A DNA stretch of 64,000 nucleotides, from contig BPGE01000001.1 of assembly GCA_026002875.1 (NCBI GenBank), positions 2,418,001 to 2,482,000 on the forward strand, given 5' to 3'. This DNA is from Bryobacteraceae bacterium. Lineage in GTDB: Bacteria; Acidobacteriota; Terriglobia; Bryobacterales; Bryobacteraceae. The notes beneath the pieces are model-generated. The model was given only the letters and a program-made list of their open reading frames with translations, made no database searches and had not been told where the DNA came from. Shown here piece by piece: positions 43,537-52,696 of this stretch. A program made the translations under genes and the position numbers. Position 1 is the first letter of the stretch, and the number at the start of each line of letters is the position of its first letter.

Positions 43537-45411
43537 TCACTCCAGAACCGTTTCGGCGGAGCCGATCGCAACCGGGGCCAGCAGAGAGGCGGGAATCTCG
43601 AATCCGGGCGGCAGGTGGGAGGGCTTGATGCTTTGATAGAGCGCTTCGGCGCGGATCGTCAACCGCCCGGGAACAGACACGGGAACACGGTAAGTGGTGC
43701 GGCACATTCCCGCAGCGAATCGCGCTCCGGGCTTGATTCCGGCCGGAGCGGCCCAGGCTGCGGAGAAACCGGCCCGGACGAGCTCTGCGGAGTCGAAGCC
43801 GCGCGGCAGTATCCGGTTGTCCTTCCTGAAACGTGCGGCAGCAGCCAGCGAGACCGTCGGCTTGCCGGAAAGATCCTCCATCTCCGCCTCGAAGATCTGC
43901 ACCTGCTCCGGCTTCACGAGGACGGCATGGTGGGGGTGGAAAGATTCGCCCGAAACGAGCCGTGCGGTGGCCGGATCCCAGGCGCCCGATTCAAAGACGG
44001 TCCGGTTCTGCGCGTCCTTCACCGTGAGATGGATCCAGAGGCGGCGGCCGGGATAGCCGGTGGGCAATTTGTGGCCGGCCAGGTTGACCGCATCCACCTC
44101 GATCACGGCATGGCGGCCCGTGCGCCGGGCTTCGAGACGCAACTGCATCGCCTGCGACAGCATCTGCCGGGCCCGCCGCGCCGCCGACGGCTCAGGCCCG
44201 CCGGCAAGCAGCGCCGGAATGACAGTGTTTCCGCCGGCGAACAGGTGGAGGCCGAATGGCGCGCGCGGCGCCGTTGGAGGAAACGGGCCGCCGGGCGGGC
44301 GGTGCGCAATGTACTGCCGCACCGGAGCGCCGCCTTCCGAGAGCACAGGCATATGGCAGGACTGGCACGTGCGGCCGGAAGAACGGAAGCTGCTGGCCAG
44401 CCATTCCAGAAACGGGGCCTGTTCGGCGAAGGCGGGCGCGGCGGCGCTCCCGCCAGGCTGCGTGATGACGGTATGGCAGCTTCCGCACAGCGCGGCTTCC
44501 AGCACGTGCCGGCCTTCCGCGGGAGTGTATCCCGTGTGCATCACCATGGGCATCGTGAAAGGCCTGGAATGGGGCCCGAACACGACCCATTCGTCACTGA
44601 CAGCGAACCCTCCCGTGAACGACTCCACGCTGCCGAGCGGATCGGAGCCGATGCGATGGCACACGGTGCACGTGACGCCGTCCCGGCCCAGATCGTCCAG
44701 GGCGGAGACGGCAAGGCGCCTGCCCTCGCTGCGGAGCGGGTACTGCTGTGCCGGGGCGTGACAGCGCGTGCACTTGTCTTCGATCGCCTCGCGCAACCGG
44801 GGATGGGCGGCGGTCTCAAAAGCCGTCTTGGCGCGCCAGTAGGGATCTTTGGCGGCCAGCGACATCATCGTTCCCTGCCACAAAGCGGCGGGGCCGATCC
44901 AGAATTCTTCAGACGCGGCGCTGTGTTCGGGCGCGCGGATCCGCGTATGGCAGAGAGCGCACTGGCCGGCAGTCAGAAACCGCGCGGGTTCCCCTCCCCG
45001 GGTTGCCAGCGGTCCGCCGAGGATCAGAAGAACCAGCGCCAGCCCCGCGCGTGTCCATGGATGACGGCGAAGCCCGGCGCCCGCGCCCGGCGCGCGTCCT
45101 GGAGCGCGCCACCGCCACAGGCGGCCGGCAAAACCGTGAAAAACAGGCCGGCAGACGTGCAATCCCTGCGCCGCTTCCGCGGGGGACAGGCCGACTGGAA
45201 AAGCCGGGAAGACTCTGCGGTCGCCCGCCGGCGCCAGCCCGGCCTGTTGAGATTGCCCGGCCGCCCGTTCCTGGCGGAACGGGAAGCAGGCGCTGCCGTG
45301 GCCGGCAACCGCGGGCCGGAGACCGCTTCCGGCCGCGGCGGTGGCGCGGCCGGCGGGTTCATTGGCTCTGGAGGAAATCATGCTGCCCGTTCCGCACAGC
45401 CTGCCGTTCAT
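43537..45411 (-). CDS. Pentahaem c-type cytochrome
   Basis: The frame is open from 45411, but the true start is unclear; a TTG at 45162 or a later codon before the hydrophobic RAGLALVLLILGGPLATRG is likely. Five CxxCH sites follow: CALCH, CTRCH, CTVCH, CGSCH and CQSCH. The C-terminal half is beta-rich (RHAVIEVDAVNLAGHKLPTGYPGRRLWIHLTV) and typical of extracytoplasmic cytochromes of the c554-like group. It probably takes electrons from the NapH-like protein encoded downstream. The electron acceptor is unknown. Confidence 0.85.
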   Translation of the reverse strand: MNGRLCGTGSMISSRANEPAGRATAAAGSGLRPAVAGHGSACFPFRQERAAGQSQQAGLAPAGDRRVFPAFPVGLSPAEAAQGLHVCRPVFHGFAGRLWRWRAPGRAPGAGAGLRRHPWTRAGLALVLLILGGPLATRGGEPARFLTAGQCALCHTRIRAPEHSAASEEFWIGPAALWQGTMMSLAAKDPYWRAKTAFETAAHPRLREAIEDKCTRCHAPAQQYPLRSEGRRLAVSALDDLGRDGVTCTVCHRIGSDPLGSVESFTGGFAVSDEWVVFGPHSRPFTMPMVMHTGYTPAEGRHVLEAALCGSCHTVITQPGGSAAAPAFAEQAPFLEWLASSFRSSGRTCQSCHMPVLSEGGAPVRQYIAHRPPGGPFPPTAPRAPFGLHLFAGGNTVIPALLAGGPEPSAARRARQMLSQAMQLRLEARRTGRHAVIEVDAVNLAGHKLPTGYPGRRLWIHLTVKDAQNRTVFESGAWDPATARLVSGESFHPHHAVLVKPEQVQIFEAEMEDLSGKPTVSLAAAARFRKDNRILPRGFDSAELVRAGFSAAWAAPAGIKPGARFAAGMCRTTYRVPVSVPGRLTIRAEALYQSIKPSHLPPGFEIPASLLAPVAIGSAETVLE

Positions 45412-45506
45412 GGCTCATACAGGACTTTACCGTCTGAATGTCCTGAATACAACAGGAAGGGCGCGCCGCATGGCGGCGCGCCCCGGGGTGATGGACAGGA
45501 GAAGGG

Positions 45507-46286
45507 TCAGTTCCACGCCGGCCTGCCGTCGTCTTCGCGGAGCTTGAGCGTGGCGCCGTTTGCGTCCGTGATCTCCAGCACCAGATTCTCTTCCGTGCAG
45601 GCGGCGACGCCGTACTTCACCGTCACTTTCGCACCCGCTTCCAGCTCGAGGTCGGCGCCCAGGAGGATGCGCTCCGGCCCAAGCGTCAGCGTGAGCAGGC
45701 TGCCGTCGTCCAGTTTCAGATTCATGCCCGGATGCTGGATTCCAACCCCCGCCGTCAGCGACGAGACCACGCCGGCCACGGTCCTGATCGTCTCCGGGGC
45801 GACGCAGCCCGCGCCAGTGCGCGGAGCGCTCGTGTTCCCGTTCCTGCCATCCCGGCCGTTGGAGCCGCCAGTCCAGAGCGGAATTCCGGTGCTGTCGCGG
45901 AGAGTCAGCACAACGCCTGCGCGCGCGATTTCAACCGCATAGAGGTAAGAGTTTCCGGCGATGGTTGAGGCCGCCGCCTTGACGGTCACGACATCTCCGG
46001 TCGCAAGCTGGAAGTCGTTGTCGAGCATGAACCAGACTGGAGCGACCCGGATCTGTTTGCCGTTGATGACGATGGTCGGGTACTGGGCCGCCACCCCGAT
46101 CTGGATGGCCGTGATCTTGCCCTCAATCACCTGGAGCGTCGTCATGTCCAGTCCGGAGCCCGTGCGGGGAGCGTTGCCATTGGGCCCGCCTGCCGCGCCG
46201 CCCCCGAACCCTCCGGGCGACTGGGCGAACACCACTGCAGCGAGTGCGAACACCGTTGAAGCAAGGCGAATCAGATGGGATTTCAT
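45507..46286 (-). CDS. Exported protein with two OB-like repeats
   Basis: This 259-residue protein has a signal peptide (SHLIRLASTVFALAAVVFAQ) and a Gly-rich segment. Two similar about 100-residue units follow: VIEGKITAIQIGVAAQYPTI...VLTLRDSTGIPLW and VAGVVSSLTAGVGIQHPGM...TLKLREDDGRPAW. Each repeats the pattern of the 130-residue protein at 40860. A Gly/Asn-rich linker joins them. Function is unknown; its place upstream of the cytochrome cluster suggests a linked role. A ribosome site (GGAGAC) precedes the ATG. Confidence 0.8.
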   Translation of the reverse strand: MKSHLIRLASTVFALAAVVFAQSPGGFGGGAAGGPNGNAPRTGSGLDMTTLQVIEGKITAIQIGVAAQYPTIVINGKQIRVAPVWFMLDNDFQLATGDVVTVKAAASTIAGNSYLYAVEIARAGVVLTLRDSTGIPLWTGGSNGRDGRNGNTSAPRTGAGCVAPETIRTVAGVVSSLTAGVGIQHPGMNLKLDDGSLLTLTLGPERILLGADLELEAGAKVTVKYGVAACTEENLVLEITDANGATLKLREDDGRPAWN

Positions 46287-46458
46287 TTTGTGTGTCTCCT
46301 GTTCTGCATTAGTTGGGAACCAACGCCCTCAAGGTGTGCACTCCGTGTGCCAGACGGGCGGGCAGACGTCAGCGGATGAAAATCAAGGAGATAGCGGCTG
46401 AGCCTGCACCAGGGGGCGCGCAAAGGCTGCATTCGCGGCCGGCCGGCCTGCGCAGTCA

Positions 46459-46866
46459 GTGCAGCATGGCCTCCCCGGGCCAGACGCGTGGCCGGGAATC
46501 TGCCGGGGATTCGTCCGGGCCGGTCTGCTGGTTTGGTGTTGGCATCCCGGTTGCGGCCGGGGCGCGCTGCTCGCCGAGCTGCGCCGCCGCGGGCTGTTGC
46601 CGAACCGCGAACTGACGCCCGAAGAGCGGGCCCGGCCGGCCAAGGAGCGGGGGCGCCGCCACTGGGCGCAGGCCGAACGCTCGTGGCGCAGGCCCGTGCC
46701 CGCCGACGGGATCGGAGACCTGCTGCGCATGGTGTTCCAGCAGGAAGCCGAAGCCTTCATGGCCGAACTGGGCATCACGAGAAATGATCCAGAATTGTCA
46801 GAGATTACGGAAGACGAATTGCGACGAATCTGCTGGATCCCTCATTTCTGTCGCCACGATGGTTGA
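46459..46866 (+). CDS. Possible remnant of a mobile-element primase-type zinc protein
   Basis: A 135-codon frame reads LLVWCWHPGCGRGALLAELRRRGLLPNRELTPEERARP near residues 22-60. The C-x-H-x-x-C-x(5)-L-x-x-L-R-x-R-G-L pattern is found at the end of CHC2-type zinc fingers of phage or plasmid primases, but the first half of the finger is missing. The rest has no family. The gene is best read as a fragment. Confidence 0.4.
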   Translation: MQHGLPGPDAWPGICRGFVRAGLLVWCWHPGCGRGALLAELRRRGLLPNRELTPEERARPAKERGRRHWAQAERSWRRPVPADGIGDLLRMVFQQEAEAFMAELGITRNDPELSEITEDELRRICWIPHFCRHDG

Positions 46867-46978
46867 CTGATCAGATAATTTATGCATGAGCGCGCCCATG
46901 CCCCTGACCGGCCGCGGCCGCGGCGGAACGGGAACTCCAAGCGGCGCTGCACCCTTCGCCTGCCGAGGACGGCACGCC

Positions 46979-47102
46979 GCCCCCGCCCCTGCCGCTGGCG
47001 GCCCTGTTCCGACTGCGCACCGAGCGCGCCGTGGCGTAGGGCAACGTGCAGGCCGCCCTGGGGCAGGTGGCGGCGCTCGAGCGCGGCCTGGCGGACGCTT
47101 GA
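46979..47102 (+). pseudogene. Gene fragment with in-frame TAG
   Basis: One frame reads PPPLPLAALFRLRTERAVA, a TAG at about 47036-47038, then GNVQAALGQVAALERGLADA and TGA at 47100-47102, which overlaps the ATG of the next gene. The helical second part looks like real protein, so a nonsense change (CAG to TAG) is likely. Confidence 0.35.
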
Positions 47103-47368
47103 TGCCGGGCGAGGTTCCGCTGGACGACGCCGGCGGTCGGCTGCTCGGGTGGGTGGTGCCAGACTTCCTCGATCAGCATGGGCCGCACCTGCGCGTGATC
47201 CGCAACCGCCGCGGCCATCCCCGCCGCGCTTATCTGCGCTTCGACGACAGCGATCTTGTCCAGTGGCTGGAGCGCACCGGGCGGCGCTCGAGCTACGGCG
47301 CAGCTTTCCTGCAGCATCCTGATGGGCGCGTGTGCTGGGCGCTGCGGGGAACGCCCGGCAGCCGGTAG
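47102..47368 (+). CDS. Small protein in a degenerate region
   Basis: This 88-residue frame starts at an ATG overlapping TGA of the previous fragment (TGATG). The product has a compact look: LGWVVPDFLDQHGPHLRVIRNRRGHPRRAYLRF, then DSDLVQWLERTG and FLQHPDGRVCWALRG. No family recognised. It probably belonged to a mobile-element operon with the two fragments upstream. Confidence 0.45.
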   Translation: MPGEVPLDDAGGRLLGWVVPDFLDQHGPHLRVIRNRRGHPRRAYLRFDDSDLVQWLERTGRRSSYGAAFLQHPDGRVCWALRGTPGSR

Positions 47369-47612
47369 AACCGTTGGAAGCGGGCGCGCCGCCCGGACAG
47401 GAACGGCGGGAATTGTTTCGGACCCAGAGGCCGCACGCAGCGTGAAACCTGCTCTGCCGAGGCGGGCGCTCCATGGGAAACGCCGCGCTGCTCGAGGCAG
47501 GCGCTGTCAGCGTTCATGCGGCAAAGCCTCCGCCCCGAACAGTCGCCTCGGTGACTGAGCTGAAGCTGCAACGGTAATTGGGCCCGCAGCGTCCTTCGTG
47601 TCGGAGACCGCC

Positions 47613-48092
47613 ATGAAGCTGGCTGCTCTTGCTCTTCTATCCCTGGCTGCGGCGGCCGAGGAATCGATGCGCCTGCCGCTGTCCTGCGGGCATGTCGACT
47701 GGCCTTCCCATGAAGTGATGAGCGCCCTCGGGTTCGATGTTCAGCCGAGTGGCGGCGGCGCGACGATGATCTATGCCCATGCCTACCGCACGCGGGACTG
47801 GAACCAGGTCTGGCGGCAGGTGAAGAAGCCCGCCGAGACCAGCTCCGGCCTTTTCGGCTACGTCGCAGGTCTGCGGCCGCGGTTCGCCGAGCTGACTCTG
47901 TCTGGCATCAACGTCAACTGGCGCACCGGCGAGCAGCACTGCGAAGTGCGGCTGGCGGTGGACTACAACGGCTACCGGCGCGGGTTCTTCACAGAGGGGC
48001 CCGAACGGTTCCGCAGCACGGGCGAGCTCGAACGGAAAATCCTGGAACTGATCCGGCTCCAGGTCTGGGCAAAAGGGCTTCTGCCAGAGTAG
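47613..48092 (+). CDS. Small exported protein, family unknown
   Basis: This 159-residue protein starts KLAALALLSLAAAAEE (signal peptide) with GGAG upstream; an ATG five codons earlier is possible. The mature part has paired strands and a conserved-looking NQVWRQVKKPAETSSGLFGYVAGLRPRFAEL segment, and a single Cys in SCGH and QHC. No known family; an outer-compartment role is inferred from the signal. Confidence 0.65.
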   Translation: MKLAALALLSLAAAAEESMRLPLSCGHVDWPSHEVMSALGFDVQPSGGGATMIYAHAYRTRDWNQVWRQVKKPAETSSGLFGYVAGLRPRFAELTLSGINVNWRTGEQHCEVRLAVDYNGYRRGFFTEGPERFRSTGELERKILELIRLQVWAKGLLPE

Positions 48093-48602
48093 GTGGGGTC
48101 GCGCGCTGATGCACACCCACGCCAGGTGGAAGCTGCTGGCGCCTCCAAAACATCCTGCCCCTTGCTGGCCGCACCCAATGGACGGATTGTCACTGTGCTC
48201 GGGGGGCCCTGCGCCCGCTGCACTGACAGCGAGCCTGTGATCTGCGGAGAGACTGGAGCATGCTGGCCGGCGCCGCTTCACGCGGGCGGCGGCGTGAGGG
48301 TGAACCGGGCGGGGCGGGGGGGAACGACGGCACCCAGTGGCTTGCAGGTTGACCCTGTGCGGGGGCTCGAGGGAGACTGGCGGGGCCGAAAAAGTCTCCC
48401 TCGCGGAGCCGCCATTGGAGACGATTGGACCTGATTCTGGAGCGGGACGGATCGGAGTGTCAGACGGGGCAGGGGCGACCGGGGATGGCGGCTGCTGACT
48501 CCGGCGGTACGCAGAATCCGAGTTGCAGGATCGCCGGAGGGCTGTCTCCCTGATTGTCTCCCCCGGGGTTCCAGTATGTGTCTTCAGGCTGTTGATTTGA
48601 TG
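48093..48602. other. Intergenic stretch with an inverted repeat
   Basis: No gene is supported. A perfect 10-bp inverted repeat (GAGGGAGACT 48369-48378, AGTCTCCCTC 48393-48402, 14-base loop) is the only strong structure. It lacks a T-tract. Confidence 0.45.
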
Positions 48603-48678
<76 letters not shown>

Positions 48679-48764
48679 ACTAGGGTGGCTGGCACTTTTC
48701 AGTATAGCGGACGCTTCCCCCGGCCTGCAATGGTTCAGGCGGCGGAAGACCGTCCCGGCAGGGG

Positions 48765-50039
48765 CTACTGCTCGAACCGCCCGCGCCACGCCCACAGCCC
48801 CAGCGCCGGGTTCGAGATGTAGAAGATCTCCTCCCCATCCACCACGTTCCAGCCATCTTTCAGCTTCGCCGGATTGTAGCGCTTCATCATCAGCTCGAGA
48901 TCCCCGTACTTGAAATTCACGGCGTCGATCTCTTCGCGCGTCAGGTGCCCAGGGCAGTAGGTGATCTGGAACCGCCCCTCGGACGACCCGTGGATCAGGT
49001 GCGCCGCTGCGCTGAGATTGCTGGCAAGGTCCGCGTTCTTCTTCACCGCTTCGAGCACCCGCGGCGTGCCCACGTAGCCGTACTTGCGGATCAGCTGGTC
49101 GATTCCCGGATCCTCGCCGAACTCCTTCACGCCCGGCGCCAGCACGATCAGCTCGGCGTCGTCGGCGAGAGCCATGCGCGTGCGGTAGATGGCCTTGTTG
49201 CCAAGCCACGTGCTGCGGAACTCGCCCGGGTCCAGATACACCACCGCCTTGCGGATCTGGCGCTCCATCATGACGAAGTTCACCTTCAGGCTCAGCTCGG
49301 CTGCCTGCAGGAAGCAGCGGTCGTCGTCGCCTGCATAGAAGCCGCGGATGGCGAGCTTGCCGGCGTCGTTCCTGCTCACCACCGTATGCAGGTAGACGAT
49401 CGGAAGATGGCGCGCGAACTTCTCCGCCGCGTAGTTCATCACGCGCCGCACGGGATTGTCGGCGCGCCCCATCAGCTTTTCCATCCCGTAGACGGCGCCG
49501 AGAAAATGGCTCCTGTTGATCCCCTCGCGCCCGCCGGTGCCCACGAACACATTCTTCGTGTAATTCGCCATCCCGATCACTTCGTGCGGCACCACCTGCC
49601 CGATCGAGAGGATCAGATCGAAGCCGCCCTCGACCAGCAGCTTGTCCACCTGCGCCGGCCAGGAGAAATCGACCAGTCCGCCGGACTGCTCTTTCACGTA
49701 TTCACCCGGGACCTCGCCCAGCGTCACGATTCCGTTGCGCCAGTCGTGGACATGAAACAGCGGCTGCGGCACGCCCGGAAACATGTGCTCGATCTCCGAC
49801 GGAGTCATGGGCACGTGCGTTCCGATGGCGGGCAGCACCGCTTTCAGCCGGTTCCCGTAATAGTCGTAGACGAGCCGCGTGATCTCGCCCGCGCGCGAGT
49901 GCACCCGCGTGATGTCGGGCGGCAGCGCCAGCACGCGCTTGCGCTCGCCCAGCGCGTCCAGAGTGCGGAAAACGGCGTTCTTCAGCTCTTCAGGCGTGAA
50001 ATCGGTAGTGGGAGATCCGGCGGCGAAGTACAGGCTCAT
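48765..50039 (-). CDS. LarA-like (DUF2088) protein
   Basis: This 424-residue protein has the LarA N-terminal pattern (RKRVLALPPDITRVHSRAGEITRLVYDYY and AVLPAIGTHVPMTPSEIEHMF) with His in FHVHDW, and the motif PHEVIGMANYTKNVFVGTGG. In lactate racemase the corresponding site is P-H-x-x-x-G-F/Y-S-G-G-R-K, so the nickel-pincer lysine region is changed here. It may be a racemase/epimerase for another 2-hydroxy acid or lack the cofactor. No larBCE maturation genes are nearby. Confidence 0.85.
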   Translation of the reverse strand: MSLYFAAGSPTTDFTPEELKNAVFRTLDALGERKRVLALPPDITRVHSRAGEITRLVYDYYGNRLKAVLPAIGTHVPMTPSEIEHMFPGVPQPLFHVHDWRNGIVTLGEVPGEYVKEQSGGLVDFSWPAQVDKLLVEGGFDLILSIGQVVPHEVIGMANYTKNVFVGTGGREGINRSHFLGAVYGMEKLMGRADNPVRRVMNYAAEKFARHLPIVYLHTVVSRNDAGKLAIRGFYAGDDDRCFLQAAELSLKVNFVMMERQIRKAVVYLDPGEFRSTWLGNKAIYRTRMALADDAELIVLAPGVKEFGEDPGIDQLIRKYGYVGTPRVLEAVKKNADLASNLSAAAHLIHGSSEGRFQITYCPGHLTREEIDAVNFKYGDLELMMKRYNPAKLKDGWNVVDGEEIFYISNPALGLWAWRGRFEQ

Positions 50040-50164
50040 TCTTCTTCAAGTATAGGCCTGATATGCCAGTGCGGGCGGCGGCGGGACTCGCCTGCGCCTT
50101 GCACCCGGAAGCCCGCATCCGTGATGCGGGCGCGGCGTCGGTTCGGGCGGCGCATCCGGCGGGC

Positions 50165-52624
50165 CTAGCCGGCCGCGGGCGCGGGCGCTTCCGCCGGCGC
50201 CGCCTCGCGCTGATACTTGCAGCCCTTCTGCGGGCAGGCGACGACGTGGCCTTTCTTCAGCTGCTTCTCGATCAGATAGGGCGAGCCGCAGGCGGGGCAC
50301 TTCTCCAGGATCGGCTTCGCCCACGCCACGAAATCGCACTCCGGATACCGGTTGCAGCCGTAGAAGGTCTTGCCGCGCTTCGAACGCCGCTGCACCAGTT
50401 CGCCCTGCCCGCACTGCGGACAGGCGACGCCGATCGTCTGCTGCTTGACGTATTTGCACTTCGGGTAGTTCGAACACGCCGTGAACTCGCCGAAGCGCCC
50501 CGACTTGATCACCAGATGGTGCCCGCACTCGGGGCACTTCTCCTCCAGCGGCACGTCCGGCTTCTTCTGCGCCTGCCCGAGCTGCTTCGTCGTTTTGCAG
50601 TCCGGGTAGCCGGAGCAGGCCAGGAACGAGCCGAAGCGGCCCTTCTTGAGCACCATCTCGCGGCCGCAGTTCGGGCAGTACTCGGCTTCGTCCTGCTCGC
50701 TCACCTGCACGACGTCGCCTTCGCCCGAACCGTTCAGCTCGTGCAGTCCGCGCGGCAGCTGCCGGGTGTTGGTGCACTCAGGGTAGCCGGAGCAGGACAG
50801 GAACGAGCCGTGCTTGCCCCACTTGATGACCATCGGCTTGCCGCACTTGTCGCAGGTCTGGTCCGTGGGCATTTCCATGCGCTTGATGTCGCGCATCTCC
50901 TGCTCGGCCCGCGCCAGGTCGTTCTCAAACCGCTGGTAGAACTCGCGCATCAGGTCGCGCCAGTCGCGCCGGCCCTCTTCGATCTCGTCCAGCTCTTCCT
51001 CCATCCGGGCCGTGTATTTCACGTCGAAAATGTCAGCGAAGTTCTCGACGAGCAGCTCGGAGACGATCATGCCGAGCTCGGTGGGCACGAACTTGCCGCC
51101 TTCCTTCTTCACATACTCCCGGTCCTGAATCGTCGTCAGGATGGAGGCGTACGTCGACGGCCGTCCCACGCCGTCGGCTTCCAGTTCCTTGACGAGCGTG
51201 GCTTCCGTGTAGCGCGGCGGCGGCTCGGTGAAGTGCTGTTCGGGGTGAATGGAGCGCAGCTTCAGCACCTCGCCCTGCTCCACCGCGGGCAGCCGCGTCT
51301 GCTCCTCTTCGTCCTCTTCGTCCTTCTGGTCTTTGCCCTCGCGGTAGATCGCCTGAAAGCCCTCGAACTTCGGCACGCTGCCCGTGGCCCGCATCAGGTA
51401 ATCGGCGCCGTCGGCGCCCCGGGCCGTCACTTCGATGGTCGTCTGGTCATACACCGCGGGCGTCATCTGGCTGGCGATGAAACGCTGCCAGATCAGGCGG
51501 TAGAGCTTCAGCTCGTCCTCGCTCAGGAACGCCGCCACCGCGTCCGGGTCGCGCCACACGGACGTCGGCCGGATGGCCTCGTGCGCGTCCTGCGCGCCCT
51601 TTTTCGAGCGGTAAAAGTTGGGCGATTCGGGCAGGTAGCGCCTGTCGAACCGCGTTTCAATGAAGCCGCGCACCTCGCGCAACGCTTCGTCGCTGACGCG
51701 CGTCGAGTCCGTACGCATGTAGGTGATCAGACCCACCGAGCCTTCCGGTCCGAGCTCGACGCCTTCATACAGCCGCTGCGCCAGCATCATGGTGCGCTTG
51801 ACGCTGAAGCGCAGCTTCCGCGCCGCTTCCTGCTGCAGCGTGGATGTAATGAATGGAGGGACCGGGTTGCGGCGCTTCTCGCGCGTCACCACGGACTGCA
51901 CGGTGAACTGCGCATGCTCGAGCGCCCTGACGATGGCGTCCGCGGCCGCCTGATCCGGAATCTCGACGTTGGCGCCGTCCCGTTTGGCGAGCTGCGTCTT
52001 CAACACCGGCGGCTTCTTCGCCGCCAGGTGCAAGCCGATGGTCCAGTATTCGCGCCGGACGAAGGACTGGATTTCCTTCTCGCGCTCCGTGATCAGCCGC
52101 AGCGCCACCGTCTGGACGCGGCCTGCCGACAGCCCGCGCCTGACCTTGTCCCACAGCAGCGGGCTGATCTTGTAGCCCACCAGGCGGTCGAGCACGCGCC
52201 GGGCCTGCTGCGCGTTCACGAGGTTCATGTCCACCGGCCGCGGATGCTGGAACGCCGTCTTCACCGCCGGCGCCGTGATCTCGTTGAACGTGACCCTGTG
52301 GATAGCCGGCTTGTCTCCGCGCTTCGGCTGCAGCTCCTCCTGCAGGTGGAAGCAGATCGCCTCGCCTTCCCGGTCCGGGTCGGCCGCCAGATAGACGGCT
52401 TCGGCCGAGTGAGCCGCCTTGCGCAGCTCCTCGATCAGCTTCTTCTTGCCCTCAATGACGACATAGGTGGGCTCGAAGCCGTCATCCACATTGACGGCAA
52501 GCTGATTCTTGGGCAGATCCTTGATGTGGCCGAGGCTTGCCTTGACGGTGAAGTCCTTGCCCAGGTACTTCCCGATCGTCTTGGCTTTGGCCGGGGACTC
52601 GACGATGACCAGAGATTTCGCCAT
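50165..52624 (-). CDS. topA: DNA topoisomerase I
   Basis: This 819-residue enzyme starts KSLVIVESPAKAKTIGKYLG with the TOPRIM domain (residues 1-130; ADPDREGEAI). The active-site Tyr lies in VGLITYMRTDSTRVS near residue 300. The C-terminus carries five zinc-ribbon-like units (CDKCG...CSGYPEC, CPNCG...CSGYPDC, CPECG...CSNYPKC, CPQCG...CNRYPEC, CPACG...CPQKGC). It relaxes negative supercoils. dprA lies 72 bases upstream in the same direction, a common arrangement. The start at 52624 is fixed by similarity. Confidence 0.97.
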   Translation of the reverse strand: MAKSLVIVESPAKAKTIGKYLGKDFTVKASLGHIKDLPKNQLAVNVDDGFEPTYVVIEGKKKLIEELRKAAHSAEAVYLAADPDREGEAICFHLQEELQPKRGDKPAIHRVTFNEITAPAVKTAFQHPRPVDMNLVNAQQARRVLDRLVGYKISPLLWDKVRRGLSAGRVQTVALRLITEREKEIQSFVRREYWTIGLHLAAKKPPVLKTQLAKRDGANVEIPDQAAADAIVRALEHAQFTVQSVVTREKRRNPVPPFITSTLQQEAARKLRFSVKRTMMLAQRLYEGVELGPEGSVGLITYMRTDSTRVSDEALREVRGFIETRFDRRYLPESPNFYRSKKGAQDAHEAIRPTSVWRDPDAVAAFLSEDELKLYRLIWQRFIASQMTPAVYDQTTIEVTARGADGADYLMRATGSVPKFEGFQAIYREGKDQKDEEDEEEQTRLPAVEQGEVLKLRSIHPEQHFTEPPPRYTEATLVKELEADGVGRPSTYASILTTIQDREYVKKEGGKFVPTELGMIVSELLVENFADIFDVKYTARMEEELDEIEEGRRDWRDLMREFYQRFENDLARAEQEMRDIKRMEMPTDQTCDKCGKPMVIKWGKHGSFLSCSGYPECTNTRQLPRGLHELNGSGEGDVVQVSEQDEAEYCPNCGREMVLKKGRFGSFLACSGYPDCKTTKQLGQAQKKPDVPLEEKCPECGHHLVIKSGRFGEFTACSNYPKCKYVKQQTIGVACPQCGQGELVQRRSKRGKTFYGCNRYPECDFVAWAKPILEKCPACGSPYLIEKQLKKGHVVACPQKGCKYQREAAPAEAPAPAAG

Positions 52625-52696
52625 ATGGATTGAAGCCGGAGAGACGGAAACGGCCGGGCGCAGCAAAGCGCAAGGAATCCGCCCCGTCCGCGATGG

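Noticed and set aside
48369-48402. Rho-independent terminator
   Set aside because: The 10-bp stem is perfect, but no T-tract follows on either strand and it is far from a gene end.
50063-52633. 856-codon plus-strand frame opposite topA
   Set aside because: It is an antisense shadow of topA with His/Arg/Leu-rich composition, a common artefact at high GC content.
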